A DNA stretch of 64,000 bases from Exobasidium rhododendri (taxonomy: Eukaryota; Basidiomycota; Exobasidiomycetes; Exobasidiales; Exobasidiaceae), in contig CP110630.1 in NCBI GenBank assembly GCA_026210745.1, forward strand, positions 2,356,001 to 2,420,000, read 5' to 3'. Within the stretch, counting starts at the first letter, position 1, and each line of letters begins with the position of its first letter. The position numbers and the translations under genes were made by a program. Shown here piece after piece: positions 63,792 to 64,000 of this stretch. The notes beneath the pieces are model-generated. The model was given only the letters and a program-made list of their open reading frames with translations. It did no database searches and was not told the DNA's origin.

Positions 63792-64000
63792 TCAATAATC
63801 ATGTCTTTGCTGCTGTGCTGTTTGGTCCTGGTAGCCGTATCTGCCGTCGTTGTGCTCGTAGGTATTGTGGTAATCACTCTCGTAGCTATCAGGATGAGGA
63901 GCCGCACCGGTGTCGTAGCTAGAGTACGGTTCTTGGTAGGGAGCGTGTGAAGCGTCGTTGTAGTCGGCAGCATGACCTCCATAAGAAGCTTCCCGATCTC
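63792..64000 (-). CDS. C-terminus of a Tyr/Asp/His-rich protein, cut by the window edge
   Basis: The stop is TGA at 63792-63794. The frame is open to the window end and encodes 68 residues such as EASYGGHAADYNDASHAPYQ and SYESDYHNTYEHNDGRYGYQ, ending QQQRHDY. Strong Tyr, Asp, His and Gln bias with Ala/Gly marks a real low-complexity tail; a competing frame in this stretch encodes a Thr-rich string that I take to be a shadow. Such tails occur on fungal cell-surface and pH-sensing membrane proteins and on other proteins, so no function can be given. The rest of the gene lies beyond 64000. Confidence 0.6.
   Translation of the reverse strand, partial: DREASYGGHAADYNDASHAPYQEPYSSYDTGAAPHPDSYESDYHNTYEHNDGRYGYQDQTAQQQRHDY

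Noticed and set aside
63782-63982. Thr-rich 66-residue open frame at the right edge
   Set aside because: A shifted frame encodes a Tyr/Asp/His-rich tail with typical protein composition and its own stop at 63792; the Thr-rich reading is a shadow.
1-64000. Transposons, CRISPR arrays, prophage or bacterial operons
   Set aside because: No transposase, reverse transcriptase, terminal repeats or spaced direct repeats were seen, and the genes are ordinary eukaryotic ones.

Overview
The window is nuclear DNA of a filamentous or dimorphic fungus, most likely a basidiomycete. The genes are close together, nearly all are cut by introns of about 48-120 nt, and the 5' splice sites are mostly GTGAG. The set includes a class V myosin, Jjj1, NCA2, a Cup1-like LYR protein, SF3b p14 and a eukaryotic RNA-dependent RNA polymerase. 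The presence of an RNAi-type polymerase, DNA polymerase iota and an RGS-LOV photoreceptor argues against a yeast of the Saccharomyces type. The exact lineage (Ustilaginomycotina/Exobasidiomycetes or a relative) is inference. No bacterial, viral or transposon genes were recognised.

Layout. 0-4.3 kb: 3' end of the NAD-isocitrate dehydrogenase subunit IDH2, a divergent pair of ribosomal protein genes (RPS11/uS17 and RPS12/eS12), and a thioesterase-fold hydrolase with an unusual nucleophile motif. 4.8-13.4 kb: JJJ1 (60S biogenesis J-protein), a 1243-residue RNA-dependent RNA polymerase, an intron-containing tRNA-Thr(CGU) and NCA2. 13.6-22.5 kb: a Ser/Ala-rich single-pass membrane protein, a FAHD1-like acylpyruvase and a class V myosin. 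23-31.3 kb: DNA polymerase iota, a STIMATE-like membrane protein, FRA10AC1 and a two-HKD phospholipase D family protein. 31.9-36.2 kb: a TauD/Jlp1-type 2-oxoglutarate dioxygenase facing a Dal5/Soa1-type transporter, which looks like a sulfonate-use pair. 36.3-50.6 kb: APM3, an ACC-synthase-like aminotransferase, SmF, a Swa2/auxilin protein, a rhodanese, SNRNP40 and EFL1. 50.6-51.9 kb: a 1.35-kb stretch with no convincing gene. 51.9-55.6 kb: an unclear upstream transcript and an RGS-LOV blue-light receptor followed by a long TG repeat. 56.3-64 kb: a small secreted protein, an MFS drug-type transporter, a Cup1-like LYR protein, a protein with two Jupiter/HN1-like motifs, TPT1 (tRNA 2'-phosphotransferase), SF3B6, and the C-terminus of a Tyr-rich protein cut by the window edge.

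Most genes are housekeeping and sit in head-to-head pairs sharing 0.2-0.9 kb promoters: RPS11/RPS12, MYO/POLI, STIMATE/FRA10AC1, dioxygenase/MFS, SWA2/rhodanese, SNRNP40/EFL1, LYR/Jupiter-like and TPT1/SF3B6. Themes that recur are splicing (SmF, SNRNP40, SF3B6, FRA10AC1), ribosome assembly (JJJ1, EFL1, two ribosomal proteins) and vesicle traffic (myosin V, APM3, SWA2). The accessory or environment-facing genes are the polymerase of the RNAi pathway, the RGS-LOV receptor, the two transporters, the dioxygenase, the thioesterase-like protein and the secreted protein. Exon coordinates in the entries were worked out by eye from splice signals, reading frame and family conservation; no alignment or transcript data were used.
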